Shown piece by piece: positions 1 to 10,639 of a stretch of 64,000 nucleotides of DNA (positions are counted from its first letter, which is position 1; every line of letters begins with the position of its first letter). Where the stretch lies: NCBI GenBank assembly GCA_031216915.1, contig CM062296.1, positions 146,134,840 to 146,198,839 on the forward strand, written 5' to 3'. Below the pieces are notes generated by a model that was not told the origin of the DNA, ran no database searches, and saw nothing but the letters and a program-made list of their open reading frames with translations. The stretch comes from Pictodentalium vernedei (lineage: Eukaryota > Mollusca > Scaphopoda > Dentaliida > Dentaliidae). The translations under genes were made by a program, and so were the position numbers.

Positions 1-40
1 TTTGTATCTTCAACCAATATTTGTGTGTAATCCTGAACAA

Positions 41-291
41 GCCTGAAAATAAGCAATCTATAATCTGCAGAATGAAATCCCCAGAGGGTGAATTTGCTGA
101 TGCCGTCCCATACAGTGGACCAATTTAGCCTCTGGGTCACTCTTTCTGTTTAGGCTTGAGACCTTGATTCAGATTGAGGCTCGCGGAGGATAAATTTAAT
201 GAATCTACCCTGCTATGCAGGGTAGCATCCCCAAATTCATCCTCTGTGGACCTCATTCTGCAGATGACAGTCTGCTTATTTTCTGGTTTGC
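41..291. mobile_element. MITE-like element G, copy 1, with 10-bp target duplication
   Basis: The ends are inverted repeats: GCCTGAAAATAAGC at the left and GCTTATTTTCTGG at the right. Subterminal matches follow (TCTGCAGAATGA on the left, TCATTCTGCAGA on the right). The element is flanked by TCCTGAACAA at 31-40 and again at 292-301. A short inner palindrome, CTACCCTGC/GCAGGGTAG, sits near 208-226. It has no coding capacity. The 9-10 bp duplication resembles MULE-type elements, but that class assignment is inference. A second copy, split by a SINE, is at 34751-35399. Confidence 0.7.
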
Positions 292-472
292 TCCTGAACA
301 AATGCATTGAAATCCGTCGTCAACAATGAGAATCCGATTCTGCGTAGTTAACCGATTACGTGCTAAATTATATTTTAAAGGTGATTTGAAACCTGGGTAT
401 TTTTTTCCAAAGATACCATGCTACCAGCAAGAGTATATATAGCATTAGTTTAAAAAGATTTTGTTCATAACT

Positions 473-539
473 AATTGTTTGGTTACAATTTATTGGTGAC
501 TGTTAATAGCACTCTCCAATAAATTGCCATCAAACAATT
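473..539. repeat. Hairpin of the 'ATTGGAGAGTGC' family
   Basis: The arms are TTGTTTGGTTACAATTTATTGG and its near reverse complement around a loop containing ACTCTCC. Related hairpins lie at 8738-8804, within 18028-18068, within 35865-35905, and at 48542-48606, so this is a dispersed family and not a chance palindrome. Confidence 0.55.
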
Positions 540-683
540 TTATATAAGAAAGTTGTCTTCTACTGCTGGGCGGGCATCAAGCTAATGCATACGGCGTAAA
601 GCCACTAAAATGGCTTCCATGACATTTTAACTAGTTAATAATTTTCAAACTCCGTTTTTTTGTATTCCGTATGTGACGGCCAA

Positions 684-934
684 ACCTTTTACCAAACATG
701 AATAGCAGACGACACTTGCAAACAAAATTCTTGAATAACTAATTTATGCTATGTTTAGTGTCAAAAACATAGGTTATGACCCCTCTTTGGAACGAGCTCG
801 ACGAGCTCGTTCCAGAGAGGGATCATAACCTATGTTTGTGGAGACAAAAAAATAAAAAAAATAATGAAAATTAATTGTCGATTTTTGTGAATAGCGCTGA
901 ACGGTTTTGGCCGTTACGTTGGGTAAATGGTTAA
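684..934 (+). mobile_element. Palindromic TTAA MITE, family A (copy A1)
   Basis: The left end carries the GCAGACGACACTTGC subterminal block and the right end carries GGCCGTTACGTTGGGTAAA followed by TTAA. The core is a long inverted repeat with CATAGGTTATGACCC arms around a GAGCTCGACGAGCTC centre. The left TTAA is degraded (AACCTTTTACC), so this is an older copy. CCC..GGG termini at TTAA are typical of piggyBac-type elements; no transposase is present. Confidence 0.8.
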
Positions 935-1285
935 ATTACCCATACCAATCCATAAATGGCCCAGACGATGGCTCAACGGTCTGAAGTTAACGTATACAAA
1001 AGCGGACATCTGGTAGGCTCGCGAAATGTCCCCTCCCTGACCCGACAACGACTTGACACATCAAATGCAAAATTTAACACTGTTAGCCAAGCTCTTAGGT
1101 CACGTGTCTAATTCTATTAGGAATTCGATGTTCTTATTGCCTGGAACCAGTCTAGGCCTTTAAACGTCCATCGCCCATGCTTAGATTCACCCGTCTAGGA
1201 ATTTTGGTTGGTCGGAAAAGCGAATGTACGGTTGCGAATTAACGCAACAAAATGTTTCTCAATCGAGACTTGATTCAATCAATCT
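935..1285. other. No recognised feature
   Basis: Sequence between MITEs A1 and A2. I see no coding, RNA or repeat signal that I can support. Confidence 0.4.
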
Positions 1286-1484
1286 TTAACCCTTTAGAAA
1301 CTCGAAAGGCTGACGTCACCTGCAAACACAATTCTCCAATAACTAATTTGTGTCATTATTGAGTCAAAAGCATAGTTTATGACCTCTCATTGGAACAAGC
1401 TCGTACCAATGAGGCGGTCATAAGCTATGGTGAATTTTGTGAATAGCGCTGGCTGATTTTGACCGCTATGTTGCTAGAGGGTTG
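1286..1484 (+). mobile_element. Degenerate TTAA MITE, family A (copy A2)
   Basis: It begins TTAACCCTTTAG. The core still shows ATAGTTTATGACC..GGTCATAAGCTAT arms, but the GAGCTC centre has partly collapsed (AACAAGCTCGTACCAATG). The right end keeps GAATAGCGCTGG and AGAGGGTT. It is the most diverged near-full copy in the window. Confidence 0.65.
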
Positions 1485-1965
1485 ATGACTCTACCAAAAG
1501 TAATATACACGTGTGTTTACTAAATAATTCCGAATGTCGACTCGTCATACCTGTGATTTTATGATTATGCCGAGTAGCTCCATAGCGTTTTTTTAAACAT
1601 ACTCAAGTTTTCGAGGCGAATTAAATACTATTGATAAGAATACCTATAAAACCGAAGCCTGGAAGAATACCCTGGATATCCTTGTGGATAAATGTGCTTT
1701 ACATTAAATCAGAGGAGTCTGCGCGGAACGTCAGCGAAAAGTGGGTAAACAAATAGCCCATACCAGCGTCGAATTTCTAACAGAATTGGACTAATATTAC
1801 AGAGGCACCTCTCACGCCCACCCCACCACACCACAAAAAAGAAAACAAAAGCATAAAAAACGCCCACCCCAACATCAAAAACAATGAAAAGAGACAAACA
1901 AACAAGTCGAATTGCATACAGCAGAATATGTAACAATTATTGGAAAATTTTTAAACTCTAGGCAA
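1485..1965. other. No recognised feature
   Basis: AT-rich, with a purine/pyrimidine-biased stretch around 1805-1900 (AC-rich on the + strand). Short open frames here show no family motif. Confidence 0.4.
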
Positions 1966-2034
1966 TTAACCCTTTACCTAATGAAGTTGAAAGGAATTTT
2001 TAAAAATTTCAACAAAACCATATCAGGTGATCCA
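1966..2034. mobile_element. Truncated TTAA MITE, family B-like left end
   Basis: It starts TTAACCCTTTACCTAA and reaches the AATTTCAACAAAACCATATCA arm of family B. It then breaks off into GTGATCC before the palindrome centre. Only one end is present. Confidence 0.6.
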
Positions 2035-2059
2035 TCACTTCCCTGCACCCCCAATCGGA

Positions 2060-2990
2060 AAGCTCTAGCCACGTCCCTGACTTTAACTTTGTGCAATAGG
2101 AGGACTATTCAAAATAAACATTCTTCTTTTTAACCACCATTCAGAATATTTTGACATTTGGCATGTATCATCCTTATGGGTCAGATTCAAGTTTGTTCAA
2201 ACCACGTGTCTGTTTGGGTTCCTATGGAAGCCCGAACTTTAACTTAGTGCAATAGAATGAATATTCTTTAACCCTTTACCCAACGCAGACGATATCAAAA
2301 TTTATTAATTTAAATATCGTTTTTTAATTTTTTTCGAAAAATTATTTCAACAAAACCATATCATGTGACCCCTCATTGGAACGAGCTCGTCGAGCTCGTT
2401 CCAATGAGGGGTCACATGATATGGTTTTGTTGAAATGTTTCGAAAAATAATATTTTTTCAGCTGCTGAATCTGCATATTACGCGGGCGGATGCGGGCGAT
2501 TCGTTGGGTAAAGGGTTAAAAATCTTCTCCAGAACCACCAGTCAAAATCTTTTGATATTTGGTCTATAATATCCTTAGTGGAGGGATGGTGATTCGAATT
2601 TGTTGAAATGAAGTTTGTATGTTAATATTTGGGCTCTCTATGGGAGCCCGATTTTTAGTCAGTCCAATATGATGAATAATCTTCTTCTTTGGCTCCACTA
2701 GTCAGAAACCTTTGATATTTGGGATACTGCGTCATCGGGGGGTGTTTGTTCAAATCAAGTCCCTGTTTTTTTTTACTCCCAATGATTTTAACTTAGTCCA
2801 AAATGAGGACTATACTTTAAAAATGTTCTTTTCCAGACCACCGGTCAGAATATTTTGATATCTGGTATACAATATCCTTATTCGGGCGTGGGAGGGGGAG
2901 TGCAGGTCCGAACTGCTAAAATCAAGTTCCTCAGTTAATGAGAGCCCGAATTTCAACTCAGCTCAATATGAGGTCTGATCTTTCAAAATC
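2060..2990 (+). repeat. Diverged ~150-bp minisatellite, at least four units
   Basis: Unit starts (CCACC..GTCAGAAT) fall at about 2134, 2535, 2695 and 2838. Each is followed by TTTTGATATTTGG, a TATCCTTA block, a GGGAGCCCGA block and a TTTTAACTTAGTCCAAT block. The first unit is lengthened by an inserted family-B MITE. Units differ by roughly a quarter of positions, so the array is old. Confidence 0.7.
2268..2519 (+). mobile_element. Palindromic TTAA MITE, family B (copy B1), inside the minisatellite
   Basis: It is flanked by TTAA on both sides and has CCCTTTACCCAACG at the left and CGTTGGGTAAAGGG at the right. The arms run CAACAAAACCATATCATGTGACCC around GAGCTCGTCGAGCTC. The right subterminal block is GC-rich (GCGGGCGGATGCGGGCGATT). 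The insertion splits a minisatellite unit at a TTAA. Confidence 0.9.
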
Positions 2991-3347
2991 TAGATGCCTG
3001 AAATCCATAAAACATTTCCATATCTCCTACCCTGATATGTCTTATTTTGCAATAGTTATTCCTTCACCTTTTTGGGTACCAAGGCTTCAAAAGGTACCCA
3101 GGGGGCTCCAGTTGAAATGAAAGAAGGAGAAGACCCTACCTTCACCCATGGGGAGAACACAATCTTAACCCAGCGCGAGGTGAAATGAAGATGCGGGGTG
3201 CGGGGGTGGAAATATTTTTTCCAACGCCTCCCTACATTTTCTTTAGCCTGAGCACCATTTTGCTTCTAGTCGCGTTTAGTAAAGGGTCAACAAGACAATA
3301 GTTGTATTAGTCATGTGTTGGGGAATCTTCAGAACAATCATCACGAA

Positions 3348-3980
3348 CAGTACGACCGCCGTGAACTGGTCACTTTCCACGCTAGGGCAATATTTCCAAC
3401 AATATTAGATCCAAACACTTAGCACAGAGATAATCATCAACAATTTAATTGATGAAGCACCGGGTGAAACCCGGTGCTTCATTAATTAAAATTTTGCTGC
3501 TAATGATTTTTATTACCAGGTAAACACATCACTGCCCACGCGTAGATTTATTTATTTATTAAGGTTTAACGACACAATAACAGCCAAGGTCATATCGTGT
3601 CGGTGACAGTTTTACGGGTGGAGGAAGCCGGAGTACCCGGAGGGAACCGCCGAGCATCGGCGCGCAGATGCCAGCTCCCCAACATCGTAACTCCGCACTG
3701 CAGCACAGACAGAGTTAGACTGGCTGAAGGTATGAGCACCATCGACGTGCAGTACGCCTTAGTACACGGTGCCATCGTGCCCCCGTGTGGACAATCGGGA
3801 TGAAGTGCCTTGCCCAAGGACACAACGCGTGAGTCCGAATCGATCTCTCAGACGGTCACCCATCCAAGGACAAACCGGGCTCGACGTTGTTTAACTTCGG
3901 TAGTCTGACGAGAACCGGTTACCTCAACGCCACCGCGCCCCCACGCATGGATTACGACCAGTCCATGGCTACTGCACTGT
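3348..3980. mobile_element. Foldback element D, copy 1, split by a SINE
   Basis: The element has ACAGTAC-type ends with GCCGTG(G/A)ACTGGTC and its inverse GACCAGTCCATGG. An inner palindrome around 3440-3490 (TTGATGAAGCACCGGG / CCCGGTGCTTCATTAA) marks its middle. The 5S-headed SINE at 3549-3941 sits in the right half. Uninterrupted copies are at 11317-11543 and 52924-53160. Confidence 0.7.
3549..3941 (-). mobile_element. 5S-rRNA-headed SINE (S1)
   Basis: Read on the minus strand, the head is GGCGCGGTGGCGTTGAGGTA, followed by a 5S rRNA-like stretch (GTTCTCGTCAGACTACCGAAG, then AACAACGTCGAGCCCGGTT and GGATGGGTGACC). Then comes the common body CGTTGTGTCCTTGGGCAAGG. The tail is of the TGTCGTTAAACCTTAATAAA type. 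Imperfect duplications CACGCGTAGATT and CACGCATGGATT (3537-3548, 3942-3953) flank it. It lies inside element D. Confidence 0.85.
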
Positions 3981-4587
3981 ATTTATACATGCATGTCCCA
4001 AAGGTCACCAGCTTCTCAATCTGTTCCCGTGATAGAAAATCAACGTGGGTGGGTGCTTATCCGAGGCCCTGCCGTCACTATTGTGTGCTGTCTAAAGCGT
4101 TAACAGCACAGGTTGTCATCGCGTGACTTGATGATTTTAATTGCAAGTAAACACCGAGACCTTGACAATGCAAATACTTTGAGCGTGATCAAAAATGTGT
4201 GACATCGCTATGGTGAAATTACTCCAGGCAAGCATTCCATCTGTTGCAAAGTGTACGTTAGGATAGAATACCCATTGAGTGGCTAATGTTGCGCTAAGAA
4301 CAAAAAGGCAAACACTTCGTCAGCAAATACACGTTTATACGGAGTAATGATGTCCATTTTTATATTACCCCCACTTTGATTCCGAGGACATCGTTTTCTA
4401 TTATTATTGTGCGCGATATCTTAAAGAAAAGGCAATATGTTTTGGTCTTTTTTTTGCCCAAGAAGGTCTATACTTTATACCTTTCTACAAATTATGCAAA
4501 CCCTTTATCTAGCGTTACTGACAAAAATGGCCATTGCATTGATAAAAGTTGCCAATCAAATATTATTATTTTAAATATTTTTGCACA
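3981..4587. other. No recognised feature
   Basis: I see no supported coding region, RNA gene or repeat between element D and the A-type fragment. Confidence 0.4.
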
Positions 4588-4770
4588 ACAGACATAGCTT
4601 ATGGACACTCATTGGAACAAGTTCATACAGCTCGTTCCACACTCTAAAATCAGTTCGGTTAAAAATCAACTCAAACCAACTGGGTTGAGAGAATATGAAC
4701 CCAACTGGGTTCACATTGACTCAACCCAGTTGCTGTGGGTGGAGTTTTTAACCCCACTGAGTTTAGAGCC
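4588..4770. repeat. Family-A core fragment followed by AACCCAACTGGGTT palindromes
   Basis: CATAGCTTATGG and CTCATTGGAACAAG match the A-family core, followed by CAGCTCGTTCC. Then CACTCTAAAATCAGTTCGG is close to the inverse of the sequence at 6471-6490. From 4676 to 4760 the motif CAACTGGGTT recurs in both orientations. No intact termini are visible. Confidence 0.5.
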
Positions 4771-5103
4771 GTGGTTTGCTCAAATTTGAATTATCGAGTT
4801 CATATTTGTGGGTGTTACACAGTTTTGTCTCCGGATAATCAATGGTGTTTTATCAGGTGAGCGCTTCAGGCCGTCAGGGCCTCTTCTTCTTAAAGTAAAA
4901 AGCATGTGCACACGCCCTGGAATTATTGAGCGTTTTTTTATTAGGTTTTAACACCTATAAGTGTTGTACACTACTGTGATAACACAAAAAAACGGAGAGA
5001 TAATGTCCAAGACCTATTGTGCCTTCGAGATTTAATTCGATTCGAAAACCTTTCACTGATTCTATTTGAAAACTGCTGGGTTATTCGGGATGATTATTAG
5101 CGC

Positions 5104-5745
5104 TAGAGCTGAAAGGGTTAACCTATTAATCGATTAATCAATGATCAACATCTTTATAGATCCAAAAAGTAATTGATCGATTAATCGTTACTTTTGAACT
5201 ACTGTATTATATGGGTTAACAAAGGAACAAACTTGCTCCAAAACAGGCAACCATTGTCACACTGACTCACTTCAATTATATGAGGTAGTGTAAAGCATGC
5301 AAGTTACTTTCTGACATACTTGTTCACTTGCATGATCATCATACTGTATCAGTGGCCGTGAATGGTCATTCTTAACCCTTTACCCATTGCGGGTAGCGGA
5401 CGATACTTGCAAAATAAATTCATGAATTACTAACAATTTAAATTTTTGTCTCAAAAACATAGCTTATGACCCCTCATTGGAACGATCTCAACGAGCTCGT
5501 TCCAATAAGGGGTCAGAAGCTATGTTTTTGAGAAAAAAATTGAAAACATAATAAATTTGAATGAAGATTTTTGTATATAGGCCTAGTCGGTTTTGTTTGT
5601 TACGTTGGGTAAAGGGTTCATGCTGTAAATCATCAACGGTATGGCAATTAATCAGATATCTATTTGGACAAGTGATTAATCGGTTAACCAAGGTTAATCC
5701 ACATGATTAATCGATCAAGAAAACCCACTAACCGTTTCAGCTCTA
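5104..5745. mobile_element. hAT-like MITE with an inserted family-A MITE
   Basis: The terminal inverted repeats are TAGAGCTGAAAGGGTTA on the left and TAACCGTTTCAGCTCTA on the right. The adjacent 8-mers are ATTAGCGC and ATAAGAGC, a 6/8 match consistent with an aged 8-bp duplication. Both arms carry ATTAATCGATTAAT-like blocks. The CAG/TAG-AGCTGAAA end type and 8-bp duplication point to hAT by inference. MITE A3 occupies the middle. Confidence 0.6.
5372..5620 (+). mobile_element. Palindromic TTAA MITE, family A (copy A3)
   Basis: Left TTAACCCTTTACCC; right GTTACGTTGGGTAAAGGGTTCA, where the second TTAA has become TTCA. The core arms are AAAACATAGCTTATGACCCC / GGGGTCAGAAGCTATGTTTT. It is inserted within the hAT-like MITE, so it is younger than that element. 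Confidence 0.85.
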
Positions 5746-5753
5746 ATAAGAGC

Positions 5754-6219
5754 CCCGGAAAGGGTGACGTATTTTACCTATATAACACTCTGTATTAGGC
5801 CGACCCGAAAATTGATCGCGCTTTGCCTCACATGACGCCATACCTGGCACGTAAACGTCCTGTTAAGTATTTATTATGCCACCAAACGAATTAAATAATA
5901 AATTAAAAGATCCGAATCGCTTCATTTTAAATATTTTTCAGGAAAAGGTCTGTTATTTGCAGGAAAATAAGTGAAAACTTGAGGTGTGAAAATTCATTCG
6001 GAAACAAAATGGCGCCCAGCAGAAAGGGGTGTATTGGCTCATACTCGGTCACTGGCAGTGTATGGACTCAATCTGATAGCCGGTTGGTTCCCCATTGAAT
6101 AACCTAATATCGTATAGTGCACCGATGCTATTGGAGCACGTTGAATGGTCAAATTAAACAGGGGGCATGATAAACTAATCTATTAACGTCACTGGATGTG
6201 TGATTGAATGCAACAATGT
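5754..6219. other. No recognised feature
   Basis: Nothing I can assign. Open frames are short and lack motifs. Confidence 0.4.
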
Positions 6220-6470
6220 TTAACCCTTCACCTAACATGAAAAGCAGACGACACTTGCAAAAAAAATTCTTGAATAACTAATTTTTTTCATTGTTTGTCT
6301 CAAAAACATAGGTTATGACCCCTCGTTGGAACGAGCTCGTCGAGCTCGTTCCAACGAGGGGTCATAACCTATGTTTTTGAGACAAAAAATGAAAATATAA
6401 TGAAAATTTATTGGCGATTTTTGAGAATAGCGCTGGCCGGTTTTGGCCGTTACGTTGGGTAAAGGGTTAA
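6220..6470 (+). mobile_element. Palindromic TTAA MITE, family A (copy A4), near-perfect
   Basis: TTAA flanks both ends. Left CCCTTCACCTAACATGAAAA, right GGCCGTTACGTTGGG. The core palindrome is essentially perfect from TTTTTGTCTCAAAAACAT through GAGCTCGTCGAGCTC and back. CGTTGG on the left arm is matched by CCAACG on the right. This is one of the best preserved copies. Confidence 0.92.
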
Positions 6471-6486
6471 CCCAACTAATTTTAGA

Positions 6487-6592
6487 GTGCAATGAGGGGC
6501 GATAAGTCATGTTTTTGAGGCAAAATTGAAAATTGTTTGTTATTCAATACTTGTTTTGGAAGTGTCGTCTGCTGGTGGTGTTAGGAAAAGGC
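6487..6592 (+). mobile_element. Family-A MITE half-element
   Basis: CAATGAGGGGCGATAAGTCATG, then TTTTTGAGGCAAAA, TTATTCAATACTTG and GTGTCGTCTGCT follow the order of the right half of an A element in minus orientation. The other half is missing. It lies directly beside full copy A4. Confidence 0.6.
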
Positions 6593-6746
6593 GCTATAAA
6601 ATTATAAAATTGATGATTAATAGACTGATATATCCAGCAAACATTACTGCGTGTTGGGGATTTTGAATATTAACCATCTGAAATTATCACGCAAAGTGCT
6701 GACTGTTTTCAAGTTCACAGCACTGGAAAATGTGTGAAGTTACACA

Positions 6747-7196
6747 ATAATATTAGTTATCCTTGTGTTTTCCAGGGTGTATGGGAGTTTACACAGGTTT
6801 GGGAACTCATACACCCTGAGGCGAAGCCAAAGGGTGTATGAGTTCCCAGACCGGGTAAACTCCCACACACCCTGGAAAACACAAGGATAACAGATTTATT
6901 TCCAAGAATTTGGGTGTACTTAATACTTTAACCTATATTGTGGGATAAAACTGACCGAAAATTTGTACTTTGTAAGTTTCTTAATAAAACCAGACAAATA
7001 TGGATGTCATTGGAACCAGAAGGTATGAATTAATAATTAAATATGGGTACTTTTTTATCCACATAACCTGCTATTGTGTATTCTTGTTTTTACACCGTGG
7101 TTAACCACACGGTGTAAAAAAACTACTGTGGATTCCGTGTTACACCGTACCTCTCAGCCAATCAAAACGCAATATTTTGTTACATTTGGAAATAAT
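6747..7196. mobile_element. Foldback element I, copy 1
   Basis: The first part is a large hairpin. Left arm TTATCCTTGTGTTTTCCAGG is followed by GTGTATGGGAGTTTACAC and ACTCATACACCCT, all repeated inverted up to about 6893. A further block contains a TTACACCGTGG/CCACACGGTGTAA hairpin (7090-7120). The whole unit recurs at 25282-25815, and a relic is at 52137-52225. Confidence 0.75.
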
Positions 7197-7217
7197 GCAT
7201 AATTATCCGGAGTTCCA

Positions 7218-7396
7218 ATTAGGGGATAACTATGTCGTATTTGATTGTTTGGGGCCGGAAACGATGGTTTTAATGTCGCAAATTGAGTTTTGCCGGCGAC
7301 GCTTCAGAGGATCCGTTAAAACGGATATTTGCGACAGTAAAACCATCGTGTACGGCCCCAAACAATCAAATACACCATAGTTATCACCATTCTAAT
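7218..7396. repeat. Hairpin with ~65-bp arms
   Basis: Left arm ATTAGGGGATAACTATG leads to TTGATTGTTTGGGGCC and GGTTTTAATGTCGCAAAT. The same sequences occur inverted from 7327 to 7396, with a 4-bp insertion near the outer end. The loop is about 45 bp. The length and symmetry suggest a single-copy MITE; I see no duplication I would trust. Confidence 0.7.
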
Positions 7397-8737
7397 ATAA
7401 TTCGGCTGAAAACGGGGATAGTTTTTTATCTCCCAACTATAAAACAACGCTTTGTTGAAGACAACAATTTAAATCTAAAAGTGACGTCATTTGGGAGTTC
7501 CGAAGCAAATCACGAAATATATTTTACGCTGCCACTATACAAATAGTTCCATGCGTTTTAGTCATTTTATCAGAAATAAAAATATATATTTATATTTGTA
7601 CTGACAGCATTTATCATGTTTAAATGTTTGTGACAATCTGAAAACAAAATACGCCGGCTGGTTTCCCTGCTCAAAGTTTAGAGTTCACCTTGTGATGTTG
7701 TTTCAGTCTTAGCCGGAAAGCACTCGAGGATTTACCATTAAAGTTAAAACTTTTGGGAGCGTTGATTAGAAGCACTTGGTTGACATTAATAATTACTTAT
7801 GGTTACAGAACAGTTATTCATTTCAAACTGTTTCTGGGAAGTGATGGCTTGTGGAATTAGGCTACTGGTATTGACATAATTGTTGCAGAACGAATAGATC
7901 ACCCCTCTCAGTGGTAAACGCGTTGCCGTAGCTGTACATGTTGGTGACACTAAAGCAGGCGACAAATTAGAAAATAAAAGAACCACTTGCACTTGAAGTC
8001 GATGTTATAACATCGCTAGCGGATCTGTCAGAAATATGTGGCTTTGAACAATTAAAATTATTGTTGCCAGTTATCAGAATTTTGGTTTTCTATTTCGCAC
8101 ATAGCGCCCACAAATTCATCATCGTACGAAAAATTGCTATTTACAAATTATAATATCACTGACTGGTTCCACACAGTTACCGTTAAGTCTGTCGGAATCA
8201 GTTTTTTCCACTCTCATTTCATTACTCATCAGTCTCTGTCAAACATCTTCCCCATTAATATTAAACTTTCCAACTTCATCCATATTAATTACAGTTAATT
8301 ACAAGAAAGGTAGAAAACGTTTCTTTTTTTTTACAGAAAGTCAACGCGTTCATAGCGTTTGTTTACCTTGGATACGGTAGTCAATGACTCCAAATGGAGC
8401 GAAAATAGAACGCCTACGAATACATCTTGACTTGCCTGAAATAGTTTTCGACAACACAAAATTTCCAACAGGTTTTCGCCAATTTTACTGTCGCAAATGT
8501 TATTGATTAACCAAACAAATTTCGAGATTTATAGTAATTGTATTATAAAGAGAGTTTAACCCTTTGAGACTTTAATTATCCTGACGTCCAAACGTCACTG
8601 GGAATTCAGTTTCTTCGACATTTTTCAAAATGCGACGTCAAACGTCGAAAAGAACAAATAACAAGACATTTTTCACATTAGTGACGATCTGGTTGAGGGC
8701 TAGATTATTTTTGGTGGTCTGAATTTGTGATTCAAAA
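7397..8737. other. No recognised feature
   Basis: About 1.3 kb of AT-rich sequence. The GACGTC-containing stretch at 8581-8660 holds small repeats (ACGTCAAACGTC), but I cannot assign it to an element. Confidence 0.4.
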
Positions 8738-8804
8738 CTTGTTTTATTGCAAATTATTGGAGAGTGCCCACAGGCACTCTCCAAAAATTTGCAATAAAAC
8801 AAAT
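8738..8804. repeat. Hairpin of the 'GGAGAGTGCC' family
   Basis: TTGTTTTATTGCAAATTATT, then GGAGAGTGCC, is mirrored by GGCACTCTCC and AATTTGCAATAAAACAA around a 4-base loop. It is the cleanest short member of the family. Confidence 0.65.
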
Positions 8805-10046
8805 TTATATAAACAAAATATTATTTGTGTTTGACTGAATATGAAATATAAGCAAGGAAAGTGTTGGCTTTTTCTCTGGTATCCTCATTTTTTGAAAGCC
8901 CTGATACTGGCTTCTAACACAGTAAAGAAGTCTTGACAGCAGGATTATATTAGTATTTTAAGCTGCGATAACATTTGGCTCAACGGTTGTCACTGAGCAC
9001 TATTCGGGAGAAAATAGGAACTCAGGATAAAACTTTTAAAAAATCGAAAAATAATAAAACAAATTACCACAAAGTATCAAAGCGTTGTTTGATTTCGTAC
9101 GTCATAAGACGTACAAAAACGTATCAAACGGTTAATATAGTTCCTGGTTTTCATGGAAACGGGGACGGAATTTTCTTTATAAAGAAGGTATAGTAGAACG
9201 AAATTGCTCGAAAATGCACCAAATGCAGCACATGTCGGCGCAACCAATGTGTGCCCATGTGCTGTATGTGATGCGTGCACTATCACAGAAGCACATCAAG
9301 GTTCGATCAAAAAACTGTTTCTTATATTAAGGTTCCATAGCATGCACTAGGCCAAGCAACTGTATTGAATGGGGCAGGTTTTGGGGAATGGAGAGATCTG
9401 ATTGAATATGTTACAGGGGCAGAGATTGGGACAGGGTCAGGTAGAGCTAGGAAGTACGGAGTAGTGCTACAAGTCAGTGGTGATCTACAAGGCTGTAAGG
9501 GTGGTAGAATACTATAGTATTGGGTGACTACAGTAGAAGATGACCAAAGGGCAAATGATGGTAACCATGGTAACCATGGGTACGTCAACAGAGTGTCTAA
9601 GATCTATGAAGGCAAGGGCGTGGTCAAGTAGCCACATGTCGTACTAGCAACCATAACTGTCCTCTGAAATTTATCCCGCACAAGGTATTCCCAATAGTCC
9701 CCACTAGTCCCCAAAATGACCACAGTCTTCAGTCCCCGAATACCGAGATGAGCCGTAGAGTCGTATGTGGAGCCACTCGTTCAAGAAAGAAATTGCTCGA
9801 TAGCACATTGGCTCGACAAGATTCGAGTCGTCGAGCAATGCCCGTTCCTGTCACTGCACTTTAGCTTAGCTCATTTGATGGAATTAGGATCCACGTCCCC
9901 CCCCCCCCCCCCCCCACACACACACCCACAGAATTCCTTTCAGGACATATGAGCCCCTTTTCAGAGTATTTACTCATTGTGTAATTAACAATCATGGCTT
10001 TTTAGCATTTGGGTACGACAACAAATGAATAAAGTTCATCTCATCT
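8805..10046. other. No recognised gene; poly-C tract at 9897-9915
   Basis: The stretch contains a C19 run followed by an ACAC run, and a small GGTAACCAT tandem near 9560-9578. No element boundaries or coding motifs are seen. Confidence 0.45.
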
Positions 10047-10119
10047 GTGTTGTGTTCTCATTGTCACATTTTCAACCTAATTGACTCAATAAAAGAGAAG
10101 TGTGACAATGAGAACACGA
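10047..10119. repeat. Short hairpin
   Basis: TGTGTTCTCATTGTCACA on the left and TGTGACAATGAGAACACGA on the right enclose a loop of about 30 bp. Confidence 0.55.
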
Positions 10120-10639
10120 CATAATCTCCCAATTGACGGATGTACTAAATGACGAGAGTTCGTAGGGACCGATAGTCCACTTCCCTTACAGTAGGATAGT
10201 TTGATCAATTTAGGCACAAATACACTAAAACAGTTCAGCCCGTTTTTGTTGGGTTTTGTGGTTCCAATCAAAATCCGGAATCGAATCGGAAAACCAACAA
10301 CACCGCCAACTTTACCGCCAGCTACTTACCGAACGACCTGTGAAACTTGGCCCGCATCGTCGCAATGTTTATTTGCTGCACGTTTGGCTGGAGCGTCTCG
10401 AAGATGACCGATTCGAGGGAGGGGAAGGGGTGTAAATCCGATTTGTCACGATGGCTCAAGAAGTGCAGACTGATAAAATATGACAACTGTATCATTAAGG
10501 CATGTCTCCGAGAAGATGATGAATATTAGTCAGTCGGAATTATAGTTAAAAAAATCAAGAATTCTTGGAAATTTATTTTGGATAAATAAAATATACATGC
10601 AGTGGTTGTGACGCAACTTCTTGTATATTTGAGACGTAC

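Noticed and set aside
8562-8600. TTAACCCTTTGAGAC as another TTAA MITE
   Set aside because: Only the first ten bases match; no palindrome or second end follows.
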